This document shows, in pieces, positions 1-11,800 of a stretch of DNA of 29,615 nt. How positions within the stretch are numbered: the stretch's first letter is position 1; each line of letters opens with the position of its first letter. The DNA lies in contig CAIIXF020000001.1 of NCBI GenBank assembly GCA_903813345.2, forward strand, positions 55,044,270 to 55,073,884, in the 5' to 3' direction. The notes below the pieces were generated by a model. It saw nothing but the letters and a program-made list of their open reading frames with translations, was not told where the DNA came from and did not search any database. A program made the translations under genes and the position numbers. The DNA is from Owenia fusiformis. Its lineage: Eukaryota > Annelida > Polychaeta > Sabellida > Oweniidae.

Positions 1-543
1 AATCAATAAAACAATCCTCTTAAATATAGGTGTATGGGTGCAATTTACAAGGATAAGACTAGCTCAATCATTATTTATCTGTATTATCGGTCTGGATGTT
101 TCACGCCATCAGTTTGTCAATATTAGCACTGCCGCTGGCTAGTTCAGAAATGTTACGTTTCACCCAATTGCACAAATGTTATATTGCAAAACTTGAAATG
201 AGAACCATCACGCGTTAAGTTCGATAAGTTCAGATTGAAAGGACAAATCTCGGTTTGGAGAACAGACTCCTGGGCTAATGATTATTTTCATGAAAAATAT
301 AGAAATATCACCCAAATTTAATTATATCAAAATTGTCCAAAGCAGACGTAACGTGCAGTGGACTGTTTTTATATGCATAAAATCAATCTTTAAAAATAGG
401 TCAAGTTTAGTGAAAGTTGCTTGAGTCTGCCTTCTAATTAACATTGAATTAGACAACAGCATATATTGTAATTATTTATTGCGAATTTTCCACATTTGGA
501 GAGTAAATATTCCATTGAACCCAGCATATGGGGTCTATGTATC
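1..543. other. Intergenic AT-rich DNA, no gene seen
   Basis: No open frame of convincing length, no splice-flanked exon and no RNA gene was recognised on either strand. The stretch ends at the MITE that begins at 544. Confidence 0.5.
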
Positions 544-716
544 CCGGTGTGAAAGAAATTATGGTCCCCTGGGGATTATGGTCTCCTTTCTAAACGGCCC
601 TTACTGGCCCTGATTGTGTATAAGATAATAAGGGAAAGAGTTATATTTAGGTCACCATATAAATCAATGGAGAGTAGGACCATAATTTGATAGGACCTCC
701 TACCCTTTTACACCGG
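544..716. mobile_element. Short palindromic MITE
   Basis: The ends are inverted: the left end reads CCGGTGTGAAAG and the right end reads CTTTTACACCGG. A second inverted block lies inside them (ATTATGGTCC near 560-569, GGACCATAAT near 677-686), with a further copy of ATTATGGTC near 577. About 170 bp with no open frame is the size and form of a non-autonomous MITE. No target-site duplication was identified, so the superfamily is unknown. Confidence 0.6.
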
Positions 717-1645
717 TCCATGAGATAAAGCAGGGCATGATCGAGATATTTAGATTTTAGGCCAAGGCATAATATTTCAGTCCAAGGTTATACTTGTAAA
801 AGCTTAGAAATTACTTTCCAAGCTTTACAGAAACATACAATTCATTAATTTTGAAGTTTCAAGTTTTGTTACTTGATATGCTTAGGGAACTCCAGACACC
901 GAACTCACTTGGCCCGTTTTGGAGGATCCCGCTATGGAATTAATGGAGGTTGCGAAATACGGATCGAAACCAGCGATAGTTTTCTCTTGATGACCATAGT
1001 GAAATATTGTATTTTATGGATAATGATGTCGGATTTGCGAATGGATGTTGACCATTCGATACGCTTATGGACTTCCAGACTGGTTTTTGTCTGTCCCACA
1101 TCATTAGAGACTGAATGCCCTCGTATGAATTTGAATCTTGTATGAATTCTAGTATCCACAACTTTTTTTTATTTTTGATGTTATGAATTGTTTGTTTTTT
1201 TCTTCAATATTATATTCATCAGTATGAATGAAATATCCCTTGTCGTGTTCTTTTCCTAGGTTGTGAAAATGGAACTTGATTGATTGGGGAAGGGTATTCA
1301 CCATTATTCTTTCTCACGCTGGATTACGGTTTGGGAAAGTTGGGGTTTGTTTTCCTCGTGACTGGTGTACACTTATACTGTATTTTTATATGCCCGCGGT
1401 GCTAGTGAATTGCGTAATGTTTTAATGAGGTTTCTCCCCAGGTATCACTTAAAAGAACAATAAGCCCTGCAGTGCCCATTACATACTCATGTGTTTTCAA
1501 AAACTCTCACATAATTCTCTTAAAAGACATCATGGTTTATTGTAATCGAACTCCTGTGGTGCACTAGCAACAAACCGGCGCGGTTGACGCACGCGAACCG
1601 ACAAGGATTGTTCCACGGTAAGTGGTATTCATACTTGAACTTCCA
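717..1645. other. Intergenic, no gene recognised
   Basis: Open frames of 73-90 codons exist on both strands at 873-1161, but they overlap each other, lack signal peptides or domains, and have no matching splice or poly(A) signals. They look like chance frames. A short GC-richer patch at 1570-1615 is not a tRNA: no T-loop GTTCRA or acceptor stem was found. Confidence 0.5.
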
Positions 1646-1892
1646 GGTAGTACAGTGACCCGAGCAGCTACCTTTTAAAGTCACGCCGTAGGTAGTACAA
1701 TGCCTCGAGCAGCTACCCCTTTCTACTCAAAATTCTTCCAAAAGCCATAATTACGCACATGGAGTACAGTGCCCAGAGCAGCTACCTATCTATGGCAGGG
1801 GTAGTACGTTGCCTCGAGCAGCTACCCCTTTCTACTCAAAATTTCTTCCAAAAGCCATAAGTACATGGAGTACAGTGCCCAGAGCAGCTACT
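1646..1892. repeat. Five-copy minisatellite, ~26-bp core
   Basis: The core, close to GGTAGTACAGTGCCC followed by GAGCAGCTACC, occurs at 1646-1672, 1691-1718, 1761-1786, 1799-1828 and 1867-1892. Copies 2-3 and 4-5 form a higher-order duplication of about 108 bp, with an almost identical spacer (CCCCTTTCTACTCAAAAT.. then CCAAAAGCCATAA). Each core begins GGTAG and ends CTACC, so each unit can fold on itself. No coding function is apparent. Confidence 0.85.
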
Positions 1893-2624
1893 ATACATGT
1901 CAGCTCTAAGAGCTTATATATAATTATTATTTGAGTTAGAAGAGCTCTATCTTGTCTATTGTAACTTAAATTTTGATACAGTTTTAATATTTCTGTAATA
2001 TATAATTATTATATTATCTCCAATCAATAGAGGGGAAATAAATCTAATAATAATCTAATAATAATAATAAATACAATCACAATGTGATATTCACCATTTA
2101 CTCTTCGGACTTCCATTCGAGGATTATTTGAGATCATTGTAGCATCATGTAACCACACTTTAAAGATAAGTAATGGCGAAATAAGTAATGGCGAAATCCT
2201 GTTCTACTAAGCCATTTTGAATTTTCTGAGGCACAAATCAGAAAAACAATACCATAGTTGTGATCTATTCAGAAATTCCTTCAATCTGTATACTAGCCAT
2301 AATTTTAAGAGAGCAGAAAGAATTGCAAAATCCCACATTAAGCGGTCATATTGAATTTTAAAGGCCCGGATCAAAAAAAACGATACAATATTTGCAATTT
2401 ACTCTAAATTGCCTTTCATTTGAGTATAATAAAGCTATACTTAAAAACCATCTCAAAATAAACGCAAATTCCTAATTTTTCAACCCCCAATTCATGGCTC
2501 CTTGGGGTCAAGGTGAAAACACGGGATACATGATTGTGAAATAGATAGATGTTGTGAATACACTTTCAAATAATAATATTTATTATTTTGGTTTAAAAAG
2601 AAAAACATAAGATTTTTTGTGAAA
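1893..2624. other. Intergenic, AT-rich with an AAT microsatellite
   Basis: An AAT/ATA-type simple repeat lies at about 2044-2071. A short direct duplication, TAAGTAATGGCGAAA, occurs twice in a row near 2168-2196. No gene was recognised. Confidence 0.5.
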
Positions 2625-2826
2625 ATTTCCGCCATGTTTAAAGCGGCGGCCATCTTGGAAAAATGCGTAAAACTTTATACCAATATACATCCTCCGCCAA
2701 AAATGAAGAAAATTTGTCAATTAGTAATCGAGTTATCTTCTGGACAGTCTGGTGGACTGACGGACTGGCTGACTGACGGACGGAAGGAGGGCTTCACTAA
2801 ATCCCTACCGAACTTCGTTCGTTTTG
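2625..2826 (+). repeat. GGACGG-type invertebrate repeat, copy 1
   Basis: The order is a 'GCGGCGGCCATCTTGG' block, a TCGAGTTAT block near 2729, an imperfect GACGGACTGGC/GACGGACGG tract at 2757-2785, then a CTACCGAACTTCGTTCG end. The same order appears at 19480-19680, so this is a dispersed element rather than a gene. The 79-codon frame across it (2619-2858) reflects the low-complexity tract. Element boundaries are approximate. Confidence 0.6.
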
Positions 2827-5302
2827 ATAATAATACAATACAATATAATATGATATAAATTATCTTTAGGTTTAACATACATTTCAAAGACACTACTATT
2901 TAACGCTACGTATCACAGCAGAATAATAAATGAAACCCCAGAGACTTCTAGTAAATATCGTAATATCACGTCTTCGTGTACATGTGCTATTTTTCATGGT
3001 CTTTTGATAAACTGACTGATCATTCTAATTGATGAGATGACTGACTGGGGTCACAGCTCTTACCAAGTGGATTCCACTTTGATGGCATGAGATGATGGCC
3101 ATAATCATGATCATTATGATACCTGCAAGCTATGTTACAATAGCAACAGTTATTAAAAGCTCATAGTGTGATCTCAAAACAAAAAGAAGCAGAAAATCGG
3201 TTGACGAACACGAATCGAAACATGTTTATATTATGGATAGGATTCAATAAAGCACCTTCGGCCAATAAGGTGTTTATGAAATACAGATTAGATATAACAT
3301 AATCAATAACAATAAAAGAAAAACACGATTCTACATTTAACACAGTGTTTAATTAAAGAATGCGACCAAATCTGATTTACTAATTCTAATAAAAACGTTC
3401 ATTTAAAAACATGCTGTTCAAGAATATACAGGAAAGTACGTTCAAAGAATCAAACGAATACTGCTATAAAAATTGTGCTTTATTTTTTTAAATCTCTCAT
3501 AATTCCTTATGTGATTTAAACAATAATATAATGAAACTCCTCATATTTTAATTTAATATAACTTTATGACCATTCATTAAAGTAACCAGTAACGCTTATT
3601 TAAAGACGTAATACAATGGTAGTCAGTATTTCCTATTAGCTTAAACTACATTATTTAAAATGTTAACCTTAACACCAGTTTTTCTTTGCACCCATTTGTG
3701 CCACATTCAGCAAACCTCAATATTATGAAAGAAAAAAATGGGACAAGTCCAATCAAACGATGTAATACGTAATGCAATATGTAATAACATTCCATAAATA
3801 AGAAATCTGTTCTTTTTTTCACATAAACCCACCCTCCCAACAAAGGTGTGAGTTTTTGGAAAGAATCTTACCAATAGATCCTGGCGTGGTTATGGTTTGA
3901 AATACTGATATGCATTTCCCGTATTCAATAAAAATGAGCATAAACACATAGAAAGTGGTTAGAGTTTTCATATATTTAAATGACATTTTCAAAGGTATAC
4001 TTTTTACATATGTAGTTAGACACTTAATTTGTTATGCATACGCTTCTTCTAAAATAACTTTAATAATGGTATAATAATGCCTCTGGGTCTCTGGTGAGTA
4101 TTTAAAGAACACCCTTCAATACCCATCAAGATTGATTTACTATTTGTAATTCTTATACGGTTATCATTTCATTTAAAAAAACAAGTATCAGATTGAAACT
4201 TTGTAATTATAACAGACAACGGGAATTAGAATAAGAATAGAAATTTAATTTTCATTTTCGACTGGCGCTCGTAAACATCGAAGTTGGTGAAGTAAATATC
4301 ATGCGACAATGGTGGTCATGGTCTTGATTAATGTAAGAACCCTTTCAATGACAATTAGGTTTCGTCGAATAACCGATATTCTCAAATTAAACATATCTGT
4401 ATCAGCTCTTTAGAATATTTCAGTAGATCGGATTGGGCCATACTGTATAGGTTTCCCGATTGGAAATCAGAACAAGCTCACGGCACATTTACTTCTGAGA
4501 AAGCAACAAGCAGAAGAGCACAGGGGAAGATTATGGGTTTTATTTTCTAGTTCTTTACCAGCTATAATCGAACATTGATGCAAAATACCTTGGATGCAAT
4601 TTATTTCTTTGATTGCCGCTGCAAATCTGTGGGTTGACGTGATCTACAAAAGAAACTAAGATAATCAGATTTCGAAATTTCTTGGAAGAAGTCTCCAAAA
4701 AGGTAGGCTCATTTAAGTTTTTTCAATACTCTGATTTGATTTGATTCTTTGTTCAATAAAATCATTAAACAAATGTCAAGAATGATAAAAGTATATAAGC
4801 GTTACAGTAAGACACAACTGCAAATATATTTGTAAAATAACAAAATGGTAAAGCGGTACCTCATTTCTGATTTACAGATTGTTTTGTTTTCTTCTGGGAA
4901 GATTCAGTAAAATCTATCAATTCAGTCCATGAACAGTGTACTAATTTACCACGTGACCAGATTATCAGGATTCCGTAAATGACTTGAAAGGAATTGAAGG
5001 GATGAAATTATATCAAGAAATCTTAAAGGCCAAACATCAAGTTACATCAATTTCGATGAGGTCAACTAATTTGATTTTCTTTCTGTGGAGTTGCAATAAA
5101 CTGGTTGTTGATTAGTTAAGTAAATTATATGTTTGCTTTAAAGGTCATGTAGTATTCCAGGCTCGTAGCCAGCTTTCATTAGGACAGGGCCCTAATTCCA
5201 GGCAAGGGACTCTGTTTCCAAGAGGTGTTCAACATCGCTACAATTTGGCCAAGTCGGTTAAAAATGTCAGATATTAATTATTAAGAATATATCTATATAC
5301 AA
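2827..5302. other. Intergenic, no gene recognised
   Basis: Only frames of about 60 codons without recognisable domains occur, for example on the minus strand at 3161-3343 and 3655-3843. One splice-like stretch stands out: an acceptor TATTTCAG ending at 4423, followed by about 50 open codons to a TGA at 4576. It has no partner exon or recognisable motif and is not called as a gene. Confidence 0.45.
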
Positions 5303-5854
5303 CTTAGGGTTGTTCAAAAAGTTTTGCACAAATATATATTATTATAAAAATAATGGACCAATTTTGTTCATTGTTGGTAGGTATGTGCCCTCATCTTATT
5401 TCTTTACACTGTTAATGTGTCATGTATATAACTCTACAACTTAACATTCTATGGTTGCTACAGTAACCAAGGTGATGACGCTGTGGTCCATATCATTTTA
5501 CTAAAAAGGAAAACCACATATTAAGTACTATACTGTATATTAAGATTAAATATAAATAAGTTAATATACCATATCCTGACTAACAGCTGAAAGAACAAAG
5601 ATTGACCAAACAATTTCAGCCTATCAAGGCATTCACAAAATCAATTCAATTTAATGTCGTCATATGGACCATGAGCCCATTGGTTCTAATTTTAAAGTCA
5701 ACGTATCTCAGGAAGTGCATTGCTTATGGCCCTGAAATTTCAAATATGCTTGTAAGAAGGGTGATACTATATCTGTATCAAACATGTAAAAATGATACAA
5801 TCTCAGTCTTCTCTTGAGATGCTTTCATGCAAAACTTTTCGAACGACTCTTATG
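5303..5854. mobile_element. Mariner-like non-autonomous element, copy 1
   Basis: Terminal inverted repeats of about 26 bp bound the element. The left end is CTTAGGGTTGTTCAAAAAG.. at 5303-5329. The right end (5829-5854), reverse-complemented, is CATAAGAGTCGTTCGAAAAG... This form resembles mariner-family ends. The 71-codon frame inside (5602-5817) has no transposase DDD/E motif, so the element is non-autonomous. Its right half is repeated in opposite orientation at 13593-13790. Confidence 0.65.
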
Positions 5855-8600
5855 TATATTAAAAAATCTATATTGTAAATACTATGAATCAGTATTTACA
5901 AATCACGAGACATAATCCGCTTTTGTTGTCGGATGCTATATGGACTGCTCAATAGTACGCTTCTTAAATAAATTCTCCTGAATCTTGACATCATAAATAT
6001 TTTCATCGCAAGTATGAAAATCTAAAAAAAACGTATTGACAATTATACCTTCAAGCAGTTCCATGAAGTGATGACAAATCGATTGAAATAGCGATTTAGA
6101 TTAAAGCTGAAATGAGACACTTTGATAACACATTGTCATACCTTATAATAATTGGTTCTGCACTTAGCTTTGAAGTGTTGTTAGTGGGCCCATGATGGTT
6201 TTTAAGTACAATATGTGGACACAAACAGCTATTCTTCGTATCACTATCATGAATGAAAATCAACTTGCGAAGGGTGAACGTTACAGGAGCTAGAAATGTA
6301 TAATTACAGCTGTGCATCCATACGTACATGAGAACCATAAATTCATAAGTTAAGTCTTTTATATCTAACAGGATGGGGACTAACCTCGTCGAGTTTAACT
6401 TGAAAACACGGGATAAATCAATAAAACAGATAGATCTAGCTATAGATAACTGTAACATTTTTAACAACATTTTGATGAGAAATCTTACAAGATACATATG
6501 TTTAATTTGGATTAATTAGAAAAGTGCTGTGTAAGAAACCATGTCCAAGCTAAATGAACTCTTTGGAGACCATAATTTGCAAAATAAGCCCCAAAAGTAA
6601 AAATGGTTCAAATAGGTTTCCTACGACCTTTTCTTTTCTCTCTGATGTTCTATTGTTTTAAAAAATTTGATAAAATATATGGAGTAGAGAGTGTTCAATG
6701 TTTTGAAGCAAACTTTTACAGAATTATGCCAAACTATGAACATAGAAACAGATATCTGATCAAATTATAAAATATAGAAGTTATTAAAGATCCTGGATGC
6801 AGAAATGTCAAAATCATCGATATTGAGAAAGGGCACGCCCCCTTGATGTCCTACACTATCAAAGGATGTTCCTGAAATAAAGTCAGAACTGTGAAAATAG
6901 GCGTGACATGGAATGACTAGAACAAAATGTGTTGTGTGACAATTTTTTAAAAGTTCTCAGCTCGACTCTAATGCCTCTTTTAGTTCATTTAACTGATTTT
7001 TCGATGAAGTTCTAATTATTGAACAAAAATCATTTCATTGGGAGATCCAAAACAAGATGAATCCTTTTGGTCTTGTTTAAAAGAAAATGCCAATCCACCT
7101 CACAATGTACAATTAATGATTACCAAGCTAGGATATAAAAGTGAAATTATGGGGGTGTTTAAATGATACATTTCCTTAATATTTCCAAAAAAGGTTTATC
7201 GTTTTATTTGTATTGCAAGGGTGGTCATTTTCCCAAGGCCATTGTTTTCGTGTAGATCCTGGCACCTAATTGTAACACCACATAAAGAAACGTGTTTCAC
7301 ATTATTAACGATAGATTTGTGTGGAAAATGTAAAGTTTTCCAGCTCCTCTTAATTAGTTTAATCAAAACTTCACAAGCGACATGCTGAAGGTGGAATAAA
7401 TTTATCTGAGTCAAATTGTCAGTAATTCGCAACTATGTCATTCTTCTAATGAATAGCTCCGTAAGTACGACATGTGTGTGATTCGCGCATTAAACCAGAT
7501 AATATTATGATAACGACGAACGCAAGACAATGGAACTATCACAACCTTTCATTAAAGCACAAGCAAACGGAGACATTATTCATCTCGATATTAATTGACC
7601 AGGATTGACGTGCAAAATGATAATTGAGTCACTTAACAGACGTCAAGACTATGTTTCGAGAATTCCTGAATTCCGATATAATGATATGTGCCTTCTGTAC
7701 TGCCTGTCTTTGAAACTTGTTCGCAGATACAGTGCTATCCACATTCATAGTCATCGAAAACTATTTCCATTTCAATGCATTATTATGATCGAATAGTAAG
7801 AAAAGAGATATTTGACTAATAGACCATTGAATCGTCAAACTTTCAACACGCGTTTAGATTAGGTTTAGTTAAGCAGTTTTACGGTTGCAACTTACACTTT
7901 TAGAAATGATTCTTAAGCCTTGATTACTTTCTTCAAGGCGTCGTAAAAGCGATATCCCCTTTTGTTTTCACAAATATTGAGAAAAGCCATTGGAAAGAAT
8001 TTGGGTACATTCAGCATGGTTTATTTAATTGTAAAAAAATTACATTTAAATTATAAGGTAATAACCGATACTTCACTTGACACCTGTGTTACTGACGTCT
8101 AAACTCCACCGAAGGCGGTTTTTGCATTTGGGTTTGGTCTTAAGCGTTATGAAAGATTGGCAAAAACATAATTTGTTGATATACACAACAAACACCTTTC
8201 TGGTATTTTCATGTCTCCAAAACTTACATGCACTTAGCTTTGTCAGATTCTTGAAATAGACAATTTGAATAAGTATAGACAACGGGTATAGAATCACACA
8301 TAACATTGCATGTTCTATACCTTCTTTTGAAAAGCATATGCGCTTTTTCTGAAAAATGGTGAGGTGCCTCGCTTGATTCAAACGCGGGATGTGTCCATTG
8401 TAAACATGACATTTTATTTTTAGAGCTTTATTTTCACATCGCCCGTAAAAGTTCATATTTGTTATTTTAATAATTATAATTTACCTGACCTGGTATTGTG
8501 CCGCATATCTCAATTAGTGGCAATCACTTGTGAAAACAAACGACATCCTGAAGCTATAATCAGCGATGTATTTCATGCGTCAAGGGGGAAGCTGAGTGGG
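5855..8600. other. Intergenic, no gene recognised
   Basis: The longest frames are on the minus strand: 133 codons at 6096-6497 and 127 codons at 8073-8456. Neither shows a signal peptide, a domain or conserved residues I recognise, and both use AT-rich codons like the surroundings. They are probably chance frames. The second lies just upstream of the promoter of the cysteine-rich peptide gene. Confidence 0.4.
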
Positions 8601-8640
8601 AGTGAGGGTGTATAAGAAGGGAGAAAGCGTTTAGGTAAAC

Positions 8641-8648
8641 TATAAATG
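8641..8648 (+). promoter_or_regulatory. TATA box of the cysteine-rich peptide gene
   Basis: TATAAATG starts at 8641. An initiator-like GCACTCC lies about 28 bases downstream, near 8667-8673, giving a predicted start of transcription there and a 5' UTR of about 110 bases. A second TATA-like TATAAGAA lies at 8611. Placement is by motif and spacing only. Confidence 0.55.
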
Positions 8649-8705
8649 CTATGTTAACTAATTGTAGCACTCCTTTAAACAGACAGCGTCGCATCACCTC
8701 GCTAC

Positions 8706-8756
8706 ACAGCTGACAGTGTTACAACAGCTGAAAGAGCTACCACCACAGCTGTGAGT
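8706..8756 (+). promoter_or_regulatory. Three CAGCTG E-boxes in the 5' UTR
   Basis: CAGCTG occurs three times within about 45 bases, each followed by GA- or TG-rich sequence (ACAGCTGACAGTGTTACA, ACAGCTGAAAG, ACAGCTGTGAGTGTAACA), so it also reads as a degenerate tandem repeat. CAGCTG is a canonical bHLH-binding hexamer, and each copy is self-complementary. A regulatory role is inferred from clustering near the promoter. Confidence 0.35.
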
Positions 8757-8778
8757 GTAACAATATACCGACAAGAGC

Positions 8779-8845
8779 ATGAGGATCACTAACCGTGGAA
8801 TATTCTCTCTAGGACTTTTAGGATGTCTCATTTTATTAATATCTG
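8779..8845 (+). CDS. Exon 1: start codon and signal peptide core
   Basis: This exon encodes residues 1-22 plus one base of codon 23. It begins MRITNRG and continues with a leucine- and isoleucine-rich stretch (LGLLGCLILLI). It ends at G|GTGAGTG, a consensus donor, leaving phase 1. The intron that follows is 2.4 kb and interrupts the end of the signal peptide. Confidence 0.85.
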
Positions 8846-11800
8846 GTGAGTGAAAGTTTGATTATTGAAAATTCAAATTATCAAATTGTTTAAAGATTTC
8901 AGGTGACTCTTTTTTGTTTATTTTATTGAAACATTTAGAATGATTAACACCTAACACTTTATATTTCTAGTCTGGATTTTAAGTGTCCATTAATTAAAAT
9001 AATACAGACTGTCCTTTTCATTTGAAAAACTTGTTTTGAATAATTTGTGAATTGAAATGTCGGAATCTAACTTGCCTCGAACCCATCGAATCTAGGCAGG
9101 GTCTTACAATTTGTTCAATGTGGGAAAGTTTAGAAAGTTTTAATTCGAGAATGCATACGACCTTGATGATAATTCTATTCAAGTTTGAAAGTATTTTGTC
9201 CGTCTGTCTCAAGACACCTTGAGGGTACATTATATGACAATAGGACCAGGATAATTTCTGTAATCTGGACAAGAATATCTGTTAACATTGCAATGTGTTT
9301 TGTGACCCCATTCAGTGCATTTGGACTCACACTGTGAGTATAGGATGAATTTGTGAGGTACTGTGGACAACCCCACAAATGGCGGACACTGTAAAACTTT
9401 GATTGATTTCGTTTGTATGTCTTGCTGACTGTCGACAAAAGAGGTTCTTCATCAATCGAAACAATATATTATTTAGAAAAAATATGACTTCTTGCAAAAG
9501 TACAAAAGGACAAAAGTACAAATCGTTTTCACCGAGATGGATAAATATTACCGGTAATCCACCGGTAAAAGTGTAAAATGATTGTAGCGTTTTTGGGCAA
9601 AAGGTGCAACAACGATTTGTAGGGGTCTTTGTAAAAACATTCCTATTCCAACACTAACCCATTCATAAGTAACTTTATTATGAGTTTTGGGGATAACAAA
9701 TAATTTTCTATTTTTAGAATAGCGGCATATTGTCCATGGCTACAGACAAAAAAGTATTACAGTTTGAACCTTTATCTTCAACCTAACAATATTAGTTAAA
9801 CATTTCATCAACAAGTTTTCCAACTCAAGTACCTATCATTACTATTTATCACTCAAGGACCTACTTATAACACTAATTATTAATAACGAACAAATGTTTA
9901 CTAAAAATATTGAATCACAACTTTATTTGTACAAGTTAGTAATTATGTCCATTTATCAATCTTAGAAACACGATTCCTTGAAAATATGAATAATAATCTG
10001 ACGCGTAAAATGTCGCTTTTCAATGTTTAACCACAAAATTGATTAAACCATTTCCATTTTAAATCTAATTTGCATAAGCACATCGACAATTGAGTTTCCA
10101 TTTTAAAACAATATCATTTAAAACGTTTTAATGCAATAGATAGTTTGAGATCTAAGGATTCTTCAAATCATATAATCGCTTTTGCAGTATCTCGTTAAAG
10201 TTGGCAACACACTAAGGCACGAAGTTCAATTAGTGTGATCTACGCAACGCATCGTTTTTAAGTGTCGTTTTTCAATACATTTTCAATGTTTCAGTTATGC
10301 AAATATGAATTGCCATTTACTGTTACAGTAGAGATCTTATGTTGGATGCTTTCAAAAGTATTCTTATCATTTCACGTATTATTATATTGTTAATTAAATT
10401 GATTCCAACTCTCCATTCAACAAGAATGGAAGAGGCAGACATTTGGGAAGAGACAGAACGATCAATCAATTATATAACTATTCTGAAAATCCCCGGCTTT
10501 GGGATAAAACCATTATTGAAATTGGCAAATCTGCATAGATAGAGACGTGTCCTTTTCCTGCAATTGGCTATTCTTAGTAAATAAATAAAGTAATCAACTG
10601 TCGACATGTCAATATGTCCCGATTAAAGATAATTTAATCCATTTGGTACAATCTTGTCCGTCACTTCGATCCATCAATGACTCATTTTAAAAACATTGGG
10701 CTTAGTCATTTAAATACCAAATAAGTGCGAACATTTGATGAGGTGGATATAGTAGAGATCAAATTGATATGTCATTTGTAATTTGTTTATTTTTTCGCGT
10801 GAATAAAGACCTCATCACCTCAATGATCATGAATTGTACTTTTTAATCTCATAATGTACCCTCATTTGTGTACTTAATGAATTAATGAAAGAAAAGGGTG
10901 AGATAACCGTCTAATTTCTCATTAAATATACCATTAGTTACAGGAATCATGCGCAAAACAGTCAATCTTCAATTAAAAATTATCTAGGTTGATTTCTAAG
11001 ATGTTATTCACACAAAGAGGGTCTTGTGTAAATATTTATTTTTGAATTGTCTTCGTCTGTGTTTGTGTTATATCCAATCACTTGTACTTTTTTATTCAGC
11101 AGTTATGTGTATTTATATTTGTTAGCACAATACATACCTCGGCTTACCTATACATATACCCGCTTTTCATAAATAGATTACGTTTTTCATTTTAGTTTAC
11201 AAATTAACTAAATCCTAAATACTATTTCAATTTCTAAATTGCAGATGTATATGCAAAGCCAACAGGGGGCAGTTCATCTCATAACATAAAGAAAAGAAAC
11301 GGTGAGTACTGTTCCACTGATGGATCAACATTTAAAGCGCTAACCTTGACTTTTTATGGATAGATATTCCGGAACTGATACTTTTTCACTTCCGAATTTG
11401 TCAAGTTGAATCATGAGCTTTCAACTAGATTTAAGCCCATGGTTGAATGAATATAACTATTGCCTCCAATAACATGTACCAAGTTAGTTACAATGCACGA
11501 AGAGCTCTGTGAACGAAATCAATGAATAGTGTTGGATGATTATCGTGTTATATTACTATATGATTAAAAGTATATGTAAGTTTGATTAATGAACCATCTT
11601 CAATTCTGAACACTACCTCTTGTAAAAATTATCATTTATTATTGTATCTTTATTTTCCCATTATTCATGGATCATTCCTAAAGTTCATAAACGTTTGAAT
11701 GTCGGAGTAAGCTATGGAATTAGTTTCACTTCGGTTCCATTGTGGGCCTGTTTTAGTCGAGCATCATTGGGCATTTAAGAGGGGGCGTGTCTTTGAACCC

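Noticed and set aside
1560-1620. GC-richer patch considered as a tRNA gene
   Set aside because: No acceptor stem, A-box/B-box pair or GTTCRA T-loop could be placed.
4416-4578. Acceptor-like TATTTCAG followed by about 50 open codons to TGA
   Set aside because: No partner exon, no recognisable motif and no clear poly(A) signal; other acceptor-like sites in this AT-rich DNA also lead to open frames by chance.
6096-6497. 133-codon minus-strand frame with an ICFIDLSRVF segment reminiscent of reverse-transcriptase motif A
   Set aside because: The segment lacks the following conserved residues, no other RT motif or YxDD box is nearby, and composition matches the AT-rich background. Most likely a chance resemblance.
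8073-8456. 127-codon minus-strand frame directly upstream of the peptide gene
   Set aside because: No signal peptide, domain, splice partner or poly(A) signal, and overlapping frames on both strands suggest a chance open stretch.
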